DNA from: JBFWRK01 sp050248955
GTDB taxonomy: Bacteria; Actinomycetota; Acidimicrobiia; Acidimicrobiales; Ilumatobacteraceae
Length of the DNA stretch: 64,000 bases
Assembly (NCBI GenBank): GCA_050248955.1
Contig: JBFWRK010000008.1
Location: 1 to 64,000, forward strand
Direction of reading: 5' to 3'
Shown here: positions 35,104 to 43,033 of the stretch, piece by piece
Layout: each line of letters opens with the position of its first letter
Position numbering within the stretch: position 1 is the first letter of the stretch
Notes under the pieces: model-generated
Told to the model about the DNA's origin: nothing
What the model saw: only the letters and a program-made list of their open reading frames with translations
The model's database searches: none
Position numbers and translations under genes: made by a program

Positions 35104-36318
35104 ATGACCACGCCGGAACCGCTCCGCTTCGCCCGCCGGGACGACCATCGTGTCGTTGCCGGCGTCGCCGGTGGCTTCGCCGATCAGCACGGCGTCGATC
35201 CGTTCGTCGTCCGCGGTGCGCTCGTCGTGCTCTGCTTCACCGGCGGGCTCGGCGCCGTCCTGTATGCCGCCGGCTACTTCTTCTCGCAGCCGCCCGGCTC
35301 CCAGCTGCCGCCCGCTCACCCGCCGGACCAGCGCCGCAGCCTGGCGGTGGGCTGCATCACGATCGGTGTTGCGCTCGTCGTGCGGTCGACCGGTCTCTGG
35401 CTCGGTGATGTGCCGATGGTGCCGTTGATCGTCGTCGTCGCCGGCATTGCGTTGAGCGGCGCACTCCAGCCCGATGCCGGCGTGCACGGTGCGTGGGGAC
35501 CGCTCGCGTCGAGCCCGCTCGCTGACGTCGTGGCCGGCAAACATGCTCGCGCCCGTGTCGTCGCTGGTGCCGCGTTGATCGCGCTCGGGCTCGTGCTCGT
35601 GGGGCTGCAGGGTGGCGTCTCGGGCGGGCTGCAGGTCGGGGTGTACGCCACCGCGATCACGATCTTCGGCGTCGCGGTGCTCCTCGGACCGTGGCTGGCG
35701 AGGGCGGCGCAGGAGGTCGCAGCGGAACGCCGGCAACGCATCCGCTCCGAGGAGCGCGAGGCGATGGCGGCCCACCTCCACGACTCGGTGCTGCAGACCC
35801 TCGCGCTGATCCAGCGCAACGCTGACGATCCCCGGCGCACGGTCACGCTCGCCCGACGCCAGGAGCGCGAGCTGCGCGAGTGGCTCTACGGCACGACCGG
35901 TGACGAGGAGCCGACGATCGCGGGCGCCGTCAAGTCGATGGCGCACGAGGTCGAGGGGCTCTACGACATCCGCATCGAGATCGTGATGGTCGGCGACCGG
36001 CCGATGGACGAGGGCGCCGTCGCGCTCGTCGCGGCGATGCGCGAGGCCTCCGTCAACGCCGCCAAGCACAGCGGCGTCGACGAGGTGTCCGTGTTCGTCG
36101 AGGTCGGGACCGAGGAGATCGAAGCGTTCGTGCGCGACCGCGGCTGTGGCTTCGAGCGCGACAACGGGCCGACCGATCGGCGAGGCATCGCCCAGTCGAT
36201 CGAGGCGCGCATCGAGCGAGCCGGCGGATCGGCGACCATCGAGTCGTCGCCGGGTCACGGTACCGAGGTCCACCTCGTCCTGCCGATCGTCACGAGCGAA
36301 GAGACGATCCCGTCGTGA
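35104..36318 (+). CDS. PspC-fused sensor histidine kinase (HisKA_3/NarX-LiaS type)
   Basis: Residues 5-65 form a PspC domain. Several membrane helices follow to about residue 200, then a dimerisation/phosphoacceptor helix with AAHLHDSVLQTLALIQ (His226), then a HATPase_c domain with EASVNAAKHSG (N box) and DRGCGFERD (G1). The kinase would sense envelope or membrane state and phosphorylate the regulator coded next, whose GTG overlaps this stop (GTGA). The PspC fusion links it to the divergent PspC membrane protein. Confidence 0.87.
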   Translation: MTTPEPLRFARRDDHRVVAGVAGGFADQHGVDPFVVRGALVVLCFTGGLGAVLYAAGYFFSQPPGSQLPPAHPPDQRRSLAVGCITIGVALVVRSTGLWLGDVPMVPLIVVVAGIALSGALQPDAGVHGAWGPLASSPLADVVAGKHARARVVAGAALIALGLVLVGLQGGVSGGLQVGVYATAITIFGVAVLLGPWLARAAQEVAAERRQRIRSEEREAMAAHLHDSVLQTLALIQRNADDPRRTVTLARRQERELREWLYGTTGDEEPTIAGAVKSMAHEVEGLYDIRIEIVMVGDRPMDEGAVALVAAMREASVNAAKHSGVDEVSVFVEVGTEEIEAFVRDRGCGFERDNGPTDRRGIAQSIEARIERAGGSATIESSPGHGTEVHLVLPIVTSEETIPS

Positions 36319-36944
36319 GGGTCTTCCTGGTCGACGACCATGCACTGTTCCGCGCCGGAGTGCGCTCCGAGATCGGGCGGGAGCTGGACGTGGTCGGTGA
36401 GGCCGGCACGGTCGACGAGGCGGTCGCCGGCATCCTCGCCACCCGGCCCGACGTGACCGTCGTCGACGTGCATCTGCCTGATGGCGGCGGCAAGGCGATC
36501 ATCGAGACGGTGATGCGCGACTGGCCGGAGGCGACCTTCCTGGCATTGTCCGTCTCCGACTCTGCCGAAGACGTCGTCGCCGTCATCCGTGCGGGCGCGC
36601 GCGGCTACGTAACGAAGACGATCGACGCAGCAGATCTCGTCGCCGCGATCAGACGGGTCCACGACGGCGATGCCGTGTTCTCGCCCCGGCTCGCCGGGTT
36701 CGTGCTCGATGCGTTCTCGGGCAACCTGCCGGCGCCGAGCGACCCGGAGCTCGATCAGCTCACGGCGCGCGAGCAGGAGGTCATGCGGCTGATCGCGAGG
36801 GGGTACACGTACCGCGAGGTCGCCGCTCGACTCCACCTGTCGGTGAAGACGGTCGAGACCCACGTCTCGGCCGTGCTGCGCAAGCTCCAGCTCTCGAACC
36901 GCCACGAGCTCACGGCGTGGGCTGCCGATCGACGTCTGCTGTGA
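36315..36944 (+). CDS. NarL/LuxR-family response regulator
   Basis: The receiver domain has the acidic pair VDDH, phospho-acceptor Asp51 in VVDVHLP and Lys in YVTKTID. The C-terminal LuxR-type HTH is LTAREQEVMRLIARGYTYREV to SVKTVETHVSAVLRKL. It is the cognate regulator of the overlapping kinase gene. Probable targets are the inverted repeats between the kinase and the PspC gene. The last 35 bases overlap, in antisense, the 3' end of the formate/nitrite channel gene. Confidence 0.9.
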   Translation: MRVFLVDDHALFRAGVRSEIGRELDVVGEAGTVDEAVAGILATRPDVTVVDVHLPDGGGKAIIETVMRDWPEATFLALSVSDSAEDVVAVIRAGARGYVTKTIDAADLVAAIRRVHDGDAVFSPRLAGFVLDAFSGNLPAPSDPELDQLTAREQEVMRLIARGYTYREVAARLHLSVKTVETHVSAVLRKLQLSNRHELTAWAADRRLL

Positions 36945-37800
36945 CGTCCCGACGGAGATAGACGAACCAGTACACCAGGCCGACCAGCACGCCGCCGCCG
37001 ATCACGTTGCCGATCGTGACGGGGACGAGGTTGCCGCTCAGGAACTGCCACCACGTGAGGCCGTCGTAGTCCGCGGCGCTCACGCCCGCATCGCTCCAGA
37101 ACGATCCCGGCGCCCATGCCTTCACGAGCAGCCCGGCCGGGATGAAGTACATGTTCGCGATGCTGTGCTCGAAGCCGGCGGCGACGAACGCCGCGACGGG
37201 CGGGATCACGGCGATCGCCCGATCGGTCGTGGTCCGCGCCGAGAACGACAGCCAGACCGCGAGGCACACGAGCGCGTTGGCGAGGATGCCGAGCAGGATC
37301 GCTTCCCGGCTGCCGAGCGCAGTCTTTGCTGCTGCGATGTCGAGTGCCCGGACACCGACCGTTCCCGCCCCCGAGCGGTAGTGACCGGCCCACACGACCG
37401 CCACGGCGGTCGCCGACGCGCCGACGAAGTTGCCGACGTAGACGATCGCCCAGTTGCGCACCAGCGCTCGCATCTGGATCCGCCGGCTCGCCGCGGCCAT
37501 CACCAGGAGCATGTTGCCGGTGAACAGCTCGGCGCCGCCGACGACGACGAGCACGAGACCGAGGGAGAATGAGAGACCGCCGAGGAGCCGGGTCACCCCG
37601 GGTGCCGAACCGCCACCGGCGGTGACGACGGTCGAGAAGATCGCGCCGAGCGCGATGAACGCGCCGCCGAGCACCGCCAGCGCGAACAGTCGCTCGATCG
37701 GCATCGCCGCCTTGGCGATGCCGACGTCCTCGGCGCGCCGGGCCATGGCCGGCGGCAGGAGCCCGTCGAACGTGGGTGGTGATGGTGATGCCGGATCCAT
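36910..37800 (-). CDS. Formate/nitrite transporter (FNT) family channel
   Basis: Six helices are visible with the FNT signatures GGAELFTGNMLLV and GFEHSIANMYFIPAGL, the second containing the central pore histidine. FNT proteins form pentameric channels for formate, nitrite or related small anions. It lies beside the baeRF/DUF1918/CBS/PEP-synthase group, where an anaerobic or low-energy role would make sense. The gene converges on the response-regulator gene and overlaps its coding end by 35 bases. Confidence 0.87.
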   Translation of the reverse strand: MDPASPSPPTFDGLLPPAMARRAEDVGIAKAAMPIERLFALAVLGGAFIALGAIFSTVVTAGGGSAPGVTRLLGGLSFSLGLVLVVVGGAELFTGNMLLVMAAASRRIQMRALVRNWAIVYVGNFVGASATAVAVVWAGHYRSGAGTVGVRALDIAAAKTALGSREAILLGILANALVCLAVWLSFSARTTTDRAIAVIPPVAAFVAAGFEHSIANMYFIPAGLLVKAWAPGSFWSDAGVSAADYDGLTWWQFLSGNLVPVTIGNVIGGGVLVGLVYWFVYLRRDVTADVDRQPTP

Positions 37801-37842
37801 GTCGCGGTCGTCCGTGATGCGGAGGGTGTCGTTCGCGAGCCG

Positions 37843-38901
37843 TCAGTAGCGCAGCGTCGCGGCCACGACGGGCCCGAGCGCGTCCGACGGCGTGCTCGCC
37901 ACGACGGTGCCACCGGTCCGCAGCGTGCCGGCGACGATCTCGACCATCATCACGGCGGGGAGCGCGGTGTGGTCGCTGACGAACAGCGTCTCGATCCGGC
38001 CGTCGGCGGCCGCGGCCCGGAGCTCTCCCGGATCGTCTGCCGTCAGGCCGGTGCCGGCGAGCTCGGCGAAGCGGGTGCGGCGCTCCTCGAGGTCCGCACA
38101 ACCGTGCTGCAGGACGAGCTCAGCGGCGGCATCGTGCAACCGGGCGAGTGGCACGCGGTCGGGGCTGCCGAGCTTCGTCAGCACGAGGAGCTTCGGGTGG
38201 GAGCTGGCCTTGCGGAACAGCGCCGCTTCGTAGTCGACGGCGGCGACGACGAGCGGCAGCCGGCCTTCGCGCACGGGTGGCGGCAGCCGGCGCTCGACGA
38301 CCTCGATGAACCGCTCGATCGAATCCTTGCGCTCGTCCTTGAACGACGGTCCTGGATGCAGCGCGCTCTGGTTCGGTTCGTGGCGCTCGTACCAGAGCGC
38401 GTCCTCACGGCTGCGGGGCAGGTCGTAGCGGACCATCGGCTGCAGGTCGTGGGCGCTGCTCCGGAACAGCTGGACGTTGTTCTGGCTCAGGACGAGGAGA
38501 TCGAACTCGGTCTGCTTCGCCAGGGCGGTGACGAGCGGGAGCAGGTCCGCCTCTTCGGCGACCGTGACCAGCTCCGGCGTGTCACCCGGGACGATCACGA
38601 GATCGGTGCTCAGCGCTGTGAGGAAGAGCGCGAACCCTTCGTTCGGCTCGCGCTCGACCGTGTCGAGGCGGTGCATCGCCGGATCGAGCAGCTCGGAGAC
38701 CGACCGATCGTCGAACGACCACGGAGCGGCCACGAGCTGGTCACGCGCCATTCGGCGGAGCTGCTCGATGCGCCGTTCGGTCGCCAGGCGCCCGATCGTT
38801 CCTCGTTGCGGTGGCAGGTACATCGACACGCAGGGCCCACGGAGATCGGCGGCCAGCTGGCGCAGCACCTCTTCATCGAGATGACGGACTCGGGTGGTCA
38901 T
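37843..38901 (-). CDS. Bacterial archaeo-eukaryotic release factor-like (baeRF) protein
   Basis: The 352-residue protein starts with LRGPCVSMYLPPQR and continues with LALFRKASSHP-like and ELVLQHGCADLEERR regions typical of baeRF proteins, which share the eRF1/Pelota fold. They are thought to act on stalled ribosomes or their peptides, but direct evidence is limited. The Mycobacterium protein Rv2629, in the dormancy regulon, belongs to this broad group. The ATG at 38901 has GGAGGT about 12 bases upstream. It is divergent from the DUF1918-CBS-ppsA operon and 42 bases downstream of the FNT gene start. Confidence 0.75.
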   Translation of the reverse strand: MTTRVRHLDEEVLRQLAADLRGPCVSMYLPPQRGTIGRLATERRIEQLRRMARDQLVAAPWSFDDRSVSELLDPAMHRLDTVEREPNEGFALFLTALSTDLVIVPGDTPELVTVAEEADLLPLVTALAKQTEFDLLVLSQNNVQLFRSSAHDLQPMVRYDLPRSREDALWYERHEPNQSALHPGPSFKDERKDSIERFIEVVERRLPPPVREGRLPLVVAAVDYEAALFRKASSHPKLLVLTKLGSPDRVPLARLHDAAAELVLQHGCADLEERRTRFAELAGTGLTADDPGELRAAAADGRIETLFVSDHTALPAVMMVEIVAGTLRTGGTVVASTPSDALGPVVAATLRY

Positions 38902-39033
38902 GTCCACGATGTACCTCCGTCCGCGCGATGACGGCCAGGGTCTTTCGGCAGTCCGTCGAGAACCGACCAATGGCCCTGTTCGTGACCCCTCGTCAGTGGC
39001 AGAACGCAGCTAGGAGAGCGAAGGAGGTCCAGC
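38902..39033. promoter_or_regulatory. Divergent promoter region with two imperfect DosR-like boxes
   Basis: AGGGTCTTTCGGCAGTCC (38937-38954) and GACCAATGGCCCTG (38965-38978) each match about nine of the fourteen core positions of the mycobacterial DosR box (GGGACTWWAGTCCC). The first is 36 bases from the baeRF start and the second is centred about 63 bases before the DUF1918 start. AAGGAGGT (39021-39028) is a strong ribosome-binding site for the latter. Confidence 0.35.
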
Positions 39034-39273
39034 ATGCGTGCGGTTCGTGGCGATCAGCTGGTGGTTCGGGGACACCGGAGCGGTCAACCCGACCGCAGGG
39101 GTGAGGTGATGGAGGTCCGCGGGCCAGACGGCAGCCCGCCGTACTTCGTGCGCTGGGACGACAACGGTCACACCACGCTGTACTTCCCTGGCTCCGATGC
39201 GTTGGTCGAGCCGATGCACCGTGACGGTGCAGCGGCTGGAACCGAAGGCTCCGACGAGGAGGTCGCGAGATGA
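39034..39273 (+). CDS. DUF1918 small protein
   Basis: This 79-residue protein matches the DUF1918 pattern: RGDQLVVRGHRSGQPDRRGE, then EVRGPDGSPPYFVRWDDNGH and a FPGSDALV end, similar to the mycobacterial proteins Rv0569 and Rv2302. The fold is a small beta barrel with no established activity; Rv0569 is induced in dormancy. AAGGAGGT stands six bases before the ATG, the best ribosome-binding site seen in the window. The stop overlaps the CBS gene start (ATGA). Confidence 0.87.
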   Translation: MRAVRGDQLVVRGHRSGQPDRRGEVMEVRGPDGSPPYFVRWDDNGHTTLYFPGSDALVEPMHRDGAAAGTEGSDEEVAR

Positions 39274-39734
39274 AGGTCTGTGACGTGGTGCTCCGCTCCC
39301 CGGTGACGCTCCCCGGTGATGCCACGATCGTCGACGCCGCCCGTGTGATGGCGCGAGAGGGCGTCGGGTCGGTGATCGTGGTCGAGGGTGAACGCCCGAT
39401 CGGTGTGCTCACCGACCGGGATCTCGTCGTACGAGGCATCGCCCGCGGGGTGCCGGCCGACGCCCGTGTGGACGGGCTGATGAGCATGGGCGTCGTCGCG
39501 GTCGACGGGGACGCCGATGTCCGCGAGGCCGTGCGCATCTTCGGGACGCACGCCTACCGGCGCCTTCCCGTCATCGACGGTCATCGAGTCATCGGCGTCG
39601 TGTCCGTCGACGACCTGCTCATCGCACTCACGAACGAGCTCGGTGAGGTGACGCGCGGCTTGAGCGCGCAGGTGATGTTCCCGCACGGCGGCGACGAGCC
39701 GCTGTTGCCAGCGGCCAAGGAGGACCGGTCATGA
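39270..39734 (+). CDS. Tandem CBS-domain protein (HRP1-like)
   Basis: Two CBS motifs fill almost the whole 154-residue protein (VTLPGDATIVDAARVMAREGVGSV and DADVREAVRIFGTHAYRRLPV regions), each ending in a typical IGVLTDRD/IGVVSVDD turn. Stand-alone CBS pairs bind adenine nucleotides and sense energy state; Rv2626c/HRP1 of the tuberculosis dormancy regulon is similar in layout. The start and the stop both overlap neighbours by four bases, so it is tightly coupled to DUF1918 and PEP synthase. Confidence 0.87.
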   Translation: MKVCDVVLRSPVTLPGDATIVDAARVMAREGVGSVIVVEGERPIGVLTDRDLVVRGIARGVPADARVDGLMSMGVVAVDGDADVREAVRIFGTHAYRRLPVIDGHRVIGVVSVDDLLIALTNELGEVTRGLSAQVMFPHGGDEPLLPAAKEDRS

Positions 39735-42043
39735 CGACCGAAGTAGCAGTGCAGCAAGTCGTGAGCTTCGACAACGTGTCGGTCGCCGATGTCGACCTCG
39801 TGGGCGGCAAGGGCGCGAACCTCGGCGAGCTCACCAGAGCCGGCTTCCCCGTGCCGCCGGGCTTCGTCGTGACTGCGCCTGCGTACCTGGCCGCGATGGA
39901 CGCGGCAGGCGTGCGCGCCCGCTTGCGCGAGCTCGGTGCCGCGCCGCTCGGCGCGGGTAGCGACGAGGCCGATCGTCGCTCGCTCGAGATGAGCGACATC
40001 GTCATGTCGGCGCCGCTCCCGGAGGACCTCGCCGCCGAGATCACCCGCGAGTACGAACGGCTGACGTTCGGAGGGAGCGCGCTCGTCGCGGTGCGCTCGT
40101 CGGCGACCGCGGAGGACACGGCCGGCACCTCGTATGCGGGGATGAACAAGACCTTCACCAACGTCAGCTCGACAAGCGGCGTGATGGACAAGGTCCGCGA
40201 GTGCTGGGCGTCCGCCTACGGCGCCCGCGTGCTCGCCTATCGGGCCGCCTGCGGCGTCGTGGACGAGCCTGCGATCGCGGTCGTCGTGCAGCGCATGGTC
40301 GACGTCGATCGTTCCGGCGTGATCTTCACCGTCGACCCCTCCGAGCCGACCGCCGGCCGGCTCGTGATCGAAGCCGTGCTCGGCCAGGGTGAGATGCTCG
40401 TGTCGGGCCAGGAGGAACCGGACACGTACCTCGTCGATCGCGCGACCCGGCGGATCCTGTCCGCCCGCGTCGGCCACCAGCACCACGCGATCACGCGCAG
40501 CGCCACGGGGGAGGACGAGACGATCGCGCTCGATCAACGAGGCATGGAGCGCAAGCTGACCGACGAGCAGGTCGTCCAGATCGCCAAGCTGGCGATGGAC
40601 GTGGAGGAGCACTACGGCGTCCCGCAGGACATGGAGTTCGCCTACGGCGTCGAGGGCGCGTTGTACCTCGTCCAGTCCCGGCCGATCACGACGCTCGGCG
40701 GACCGACGACGACCGCGGACGCGAGCACGGCCGAGGCGCCGCCCGGCACCACGCTCTTGAGCGGCCTCGGCGCCAGCCCTGGTGTGGCGAGTGGGCCGGT
40801 GCGCATCCTCGCCTCGCCGAAGGAGTCGTCGACCTTCCGTCCCGGTGACGTCCTCGTCGCCCCGATGACCACGCCGGACTGGGCGCCGATCCTGCGCCAG
40901 GCCGCCGGCGTCGTGACCGACGGCGGTGGGATCACCTGCCACGCCGCGATCGTGAGCCGCGAGCTGGGCATACCCTGCGTCGTCGCGACGCGGACCGCGA
41001 CCACGGCACTCCGTGACGGCGAGGTGGTGACCATCGATGGCCGCGCCGGCACCGTGATGGCCGGTCTGCTGCCGACCGCTCCGATCTCGCTCGCTGACCG
41101 CGCGCTGCCGCCCCCGGCAGTGATGTCCGTCGAGCCGACGGCAACGCGGCTCTACGTCAACCTCGCGCTGTCGGAGCAGGCCGACGCGGTCGCCGCGCTC
41201 CCGGTCGACGGTGTCGGCCTGCTGCGTGCCGAGTTCCTCCTGACCGACGCGCTCGCTGGAGAGCACCCGCGGCGGCTCATCGCCGAGGGTCGTGACGCAG
41301 AGTTCGTGACCAGGCTGTCGGATGCGCTCGTCCGGATCTGCCGGCCGTTCGCGCCTCGGCCGGTGATCTACCGCACGACCGACTTCCGCACGAACGAGTT
41401 CCGCAACCTCGCCGGCGGCGAGGTCGAGGACGTCGAGGCGAACCCGATGATCGGGTACCGCGGCTGCTACCGCTACACGCAGGAGCCGGAGGTGTTCCGA
41501 CTGGAGCTCGAAGCGCTCGCGGTGGTCCGTGAGCAGCTGCCGAACCTGCACGTGATGTTGCCGTTCGTGCGTACCGCCTGGGAGCTCGAGAACTGCCTCG
41601 AGCAGATCGAGAACAGCCGGCTCGGCGGCCAGCGCGGCCTGCACCGGTGGGTCATGGCCGAGGTGCCCTCGGTCGTCTACCGGATCCCCGACTACGCCGC
41701 GCTCGGCATCGACGGTGTGTCGATCGGCTCCAACGACCTCACGCAGCTGATGCTCGGCGTCGACCGCGACTCCGAACGCTGCTCCGAGCTCTTCGATGAA
41801 GAGGACCCCGCGGTGCTCGGCGCGATCCGCGACATCATCCATGCCTGCAACGAGGTCGGCATCACGTCGTCGCTGTGCGGCCAGGCGCCGACGAACCGTC
41901 CGTACTACGCCGAGCACCTCGTGCGGGCGGGGATCACCTCGATCTCGGTGAACCCCGACGCCGTCGAGCCGGCCCGGGCGGCGATCGCCCGTGCGGAGCG
42001 GCGGATGCTGCTCGATGCCGCCCGCGTCGCCCGGCCCCGTTGA
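39731..42043 (+). CDS. ppsA: Phosphoenolpyruvate synthase
   Basis: The N-terminal ATP-grasp domain contains GGKGANLGELTRAGFPVPPG and the RSSATAEDTAG loop. The swivelling phosphohistidine domain has DGGGITCHAAIVSRELGIPC with His404 as phospho-carrier. The C-terminal barrel has SIGSNDLTQLMLGVDRDS and SLCGQAP. At 770 residues it matches bacterial PpsA, which makes PEP from pyruvate and ATP (with AMP and phosphate) for gluconeogenesis. It is the last gene of the DUF1918-CBS-ppsA operon and is followed by a 14-base-pair hairpin. Confidence 0.92.
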   Translation: MTTEVAVQQVVSFDNVSVADVDLVGGKGANLGELTRAGFPVPPGFVVTAPAYLAAMDAAGVRARLRELGAAPLGAGSDEADRRSLEMSDIVMSAPLPEDLAAEITREYERLTFGGSALVAVRSSATAEDTAGTSYAGMNKTFTNVSSTSGVMDKVRECWASAYGARVLAYRAACGVVDEPAIAVVVQRMVDVDRSGVIFTVDPSEPTAGRLVIEAVLGQGEMLVSGQEEPDTYLVDRATRRILSARVGHQHHAITRSATGEDETIALDQRGMERKLTDEQVVQIAKLAMDVEEHYGVPQDMEFAYGVEGALYLVQSRPITTLGGPTTTADASTAEAPPGTTLLSGLGASPGVASGPVRILASPKESSTFRPGDVLVAPMTTPDWAPILRQAAGVVTDGGGITCHAAIVSRELGIPCVVATRTATTALRDGEVVTIDGRAGTVMAGLLPTAPISLADRALPPPAVMSVEPTATRLYVNLALSEQADAVAALPVDGVGLLRAEFLLTDALAGEHPRRLIAEGRDAEFVTRLSDALVRICRPFAPRPVIYRTTDFRTNEFRNLAGGEVEDVEANPMIGYRGCYRYTQEPEVFRLELEALAVVREQLPNLHVMLPFVRTAWELENCLEQIENSRLGGQRGLHRWVMAEVPSVVYRIPDYAALGIDGVSIGSNDLTQLMLGVDRDSERCSELFDEEDPAVLGAIRDIIHACNEVGITSSLCGQAPTNRPYYAEHLVRAGITSISVNPDAVEPARAAIARAERRMLLDAARVARPR

Positions 42044-42066
42044 GCCGCGTTGAGCCCGTTTCTTGC

Positions 42067-42097
42067 TCACCGGCGGACGCGCAGCGTCCGCCGGTGA
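42067..42097. terminator. Strong bidirectional terminator hairpin (ppsA/mtfA)
   Basis: TCACCGGCGGACGC (42067-42080) pairs perfectly with GCGTCCGCCGGTGA (42084-42097) over a three-base loop. The flanks TTTCTTGC and ACAGAGA extend it imperfectly and match the TTCTCTGCTCACCG element. It stands between two convergent genes. Confidence 0.85.
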
Positions 42098-42121
42098 ACA
42101 GAGATCGAGTGGAGCGTCGCG

Positions 42122-42931
42122 CTACCGCTCGAGCGGCTGCTCCGGGGCGATCCGTGCCTGGGAGCGGCGCTCACGGGCGGCGGGGTCCTGACGGTAGAAC
42201 CCACGCAGCACGTCGTACAGGTCTGGTTTCGCGGCCTCGAGCTCGGTCGGCCGCGTGAAGAACGTCTCGCTCACGACTGCGAAGAACTCACCGGGGTCGA
42301 TGGCCGCGTAGCGCCGCAGCAACGGGTCCGGTTCGCCCGTGCGCAGCTGCTCGAACTCGGCGGTGCAGACCTCGACCCAGCGACGATGCGCGTCCCCGTC
42401 CTCGAGCGGCGGCGTGCCGTCGACGAGCCCGTCGAGCATGTCGAGGCGATGCGCGAACTCGTGGATGACGACGTCCTCGCCGCGCGCCGGGCGCATCGCC
42501 TGACGGAGCACGGCGGCCCATGCCAGCAGGACCGGGCCGCGGTAGTGCGCCTGGCCGAGGAGGTGCTCCGGGTCGTCGGACATGGTCCCCGGCACCGGGC
42601 CGGGCTGGGTGCCGGTGAGCACGATCGTCCGCGGGTGCACGATGATCGTCGACACCTCGCGATAGCGGTCAGCCCCGAGCTCGAGCACGGGCAGCGCGGC
42701 ATGGGCGGCGATCGTCAGCACCATCTCGTCGGTGAGCTCGAAGTTGCGTGCGGCCTCCCAGCGGGTGGTCCGCACGAGCTCGATCGTGATCTCGACGAGG
42801 CGGTCGCGCTCGGCGGCGTCGAGGTGCACCCACGCCGCGAGGCGCTGCGCGACGACGGCGCGGATCGACGCGTCGGCGGCGGCCGCGTCGTCGATGGCTC
42901 CGGCGGTGAGCCGGCGTCGCCAGCGCCTCAT
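42122..42931 (-). CDS. mtfA: MtfA-type zinc metallopeptidase
   Basis: The zinc motif is HEFAHRLDMLDG (HExxH) with a downstream glutamate in SETFFTRP, as in E. coli MtfA (Mlc titration factor A). In E. coli MtfA binds the glucose-PTS repressor Mlc and has aminopeptidase activity; no Mlc or PTS gene is seen here, so its target is open. Length (269 residues) and the motif order fit the family well. It is convergent with ppsA and divergent from the aldo/keto reductase gene. Confidence 0.85.
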   Translation of the reverse strand: MRRWRRRLTAGAIDDAAAADASIRAVVAQRLAAWVHLDAAERDRLVEITIELVRTTRWEAARNFELTDEMVLTIAAHAALPVLELGADRYREVSTIIVHPRTIVLTGTQPGPVPGTMSDDPEHLLGQAHYRGPVLLAWAAVLRQAMRPARGEDVVIHEFAHRLDMLDGLVDGTPPLEDGDAHRRWVEVCTAEFEQLRTGEPDPLLRRYAAIDPGEFFAVVSETFFTRPTELEAAKPDLYDVLRGFYRQDPAARERRSQARIAPEQPLER

Positions 42932-43033
42932 CGCTCGACCTGGGGCGCGGTGATCACCAGGCGGACGTTATCGACGGCAGGAGCGCGGGTACCGTCGCTG
43001 TCCGCGAACACGTCGAACTGGGAGATGAACACG

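Noticed and set aside
39581..42070. 829-codon minus-strand open frame
   Set aside because: It is antisense to ppsA and to the CBS gene end, Arg/His/Glu-rich and without motifs, while the plus-strand protein is a textbook PEP synthase.
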